A stretch of 64,000 nt of DNA from Roseovarius dicentrarchi (GTDB lineage Bacteria > Pseudomonadota > Alphaproteobacteria > Rhodobacterales > Rhodobacteraceae), in contig NZ_QNQP01000013.1 of assembly GCF_003316635.1 (NCBI RefSeq), positions 33,247 through 97,246 on the forward strand, written 5' to 3'. Each line of letters starts with the position of its first letter. The first letter of the stretch is position 1. The notes under the pieces were generated by a model. It saw only the letters and a program-made list of their open reading frames with translations, did no database searches and had not been told where the DNA came from. Below are positions 63,881 to 64,000 of this stretch, one piece after another. Both the position numbers and the translations under genes were made by a program.

Positions 63881-64000
63881 TTGTCATTGAGAACTGACCC
63901 GGCACCAGCAGAAATTGTCATTGAGAATTGACCCATGTGCAACCTTGCCGCGGCTTGAATCAGCTGGGGGCGCATGGAGTGATAGACATGGGATTTTTGA
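63878..64000 (+). mobile_element. left end of a probable insertion sequence (IS21-like), cut by window
   Basis: Two copies of a 21-bp repeat (63880-63900 and 63914-63934, one mismatch) start directly where the integrase frame breaks. Repeated sub-terminal motifs of this kind are typical of IS21-family ends. A possible transposase start (GTG 63979 or ATG 63988) lies just before the window edge. The family assignment is a guess from the repeat pattern alone. Confidence 0.5.
63880..63934 (+). repeat. pair of 21-bp direct repeats at IS end
   Basis: ATTGTCATTGAGAACTGACC at 63880 recurs at 63914 with C to T at one position; both copies end in CCC. The start-to-start spacing is 34 bp. Confidence 0.9.

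Overview
The window is high-GC DNA from an alphaproteobacterium, very probably a member of the Rhodobacterales (Roseobacter group). The evidence is the layout of the complex I operon with its DUF5333/DUF5337 extras, the formate dehydrogenase cluster with DUF3305, DUF3306, DUF6494 and DUF6505 neighbours, CtlX-type citrulline hydrolase, and protein sequences that resemble Rhodobacter/Paracoccus homologues. All family names come from reading the sequence; no database search was possible.

Layout. 1-11.9 kb holds envelope and cofactor genes: a glycosyltransferase cut by the window edge, waaA, moaA, a lipoprotein, glmS-glmU (UDP-GlcNAc synthesis), gph with a DegT aminotransferase, creA, a flavin/PLP-fold stress protein, ompW with an FNR-type box, and a GST. 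12.0-30.7 kb is a complete 14-subunit nuo operon (nuoA to nuoN) with a good promoter in front and an intrinsic terminator behind. Nine extra reading frames lie between the subunit genes: four secreted or lipoprotein frames, DUF5337, a methyltransferase-like gene, a CMD-family gene and two very small frames. 30.8-35.9 kb carries birA-coaX-rnj and a catalase.

35.9-47.7 kb is a divergent formate dehydrogenase locus. Rightwards run DUF3305, DUF3306, a TorD-like chaperone, a small Tat peptide, the three Fdh subunits and a 58-residue membrane peptide. Leftwards run a poly-ferredoxin, DUF6494, an Mrp ATPase, a biotin/lipoate-ligase-fold protein that lacks the ligase signature residues, and DUF6505. 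A CRP/FNR-type palindrome sits midway between the two divergent starts. This leftward block is the least understood multi-gene unit in the window and my best candidate for an undescribed maturation or electron-transfer system.

47.7-58 kb is mostly transport: an SH3 lipoprotein, an AEC permease, a TAXI-type TRAP transporter with a fused permease, a small cytochrome c with a perfect FNR box, and a glycine betaine/proline-type ABC importer with a tandem-fused permease. 57.5-58.6 kb has an ECF-like sigma factor divergent from an EF-hand protein. 58.8-62.3 kb is an arginine catabolism operon (arginase, CtlX, ornithine cyclodeaminase) divergent from an Lrp-type regulator. After dsbB and a YqaA-type gene, the right end has tRNA-Leu(CAA), the C-terminal remnant of a tyrosine integrase, tandem 13-bp repeats, and what looks like the end of an insertion sequence. 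This is a used integration site.
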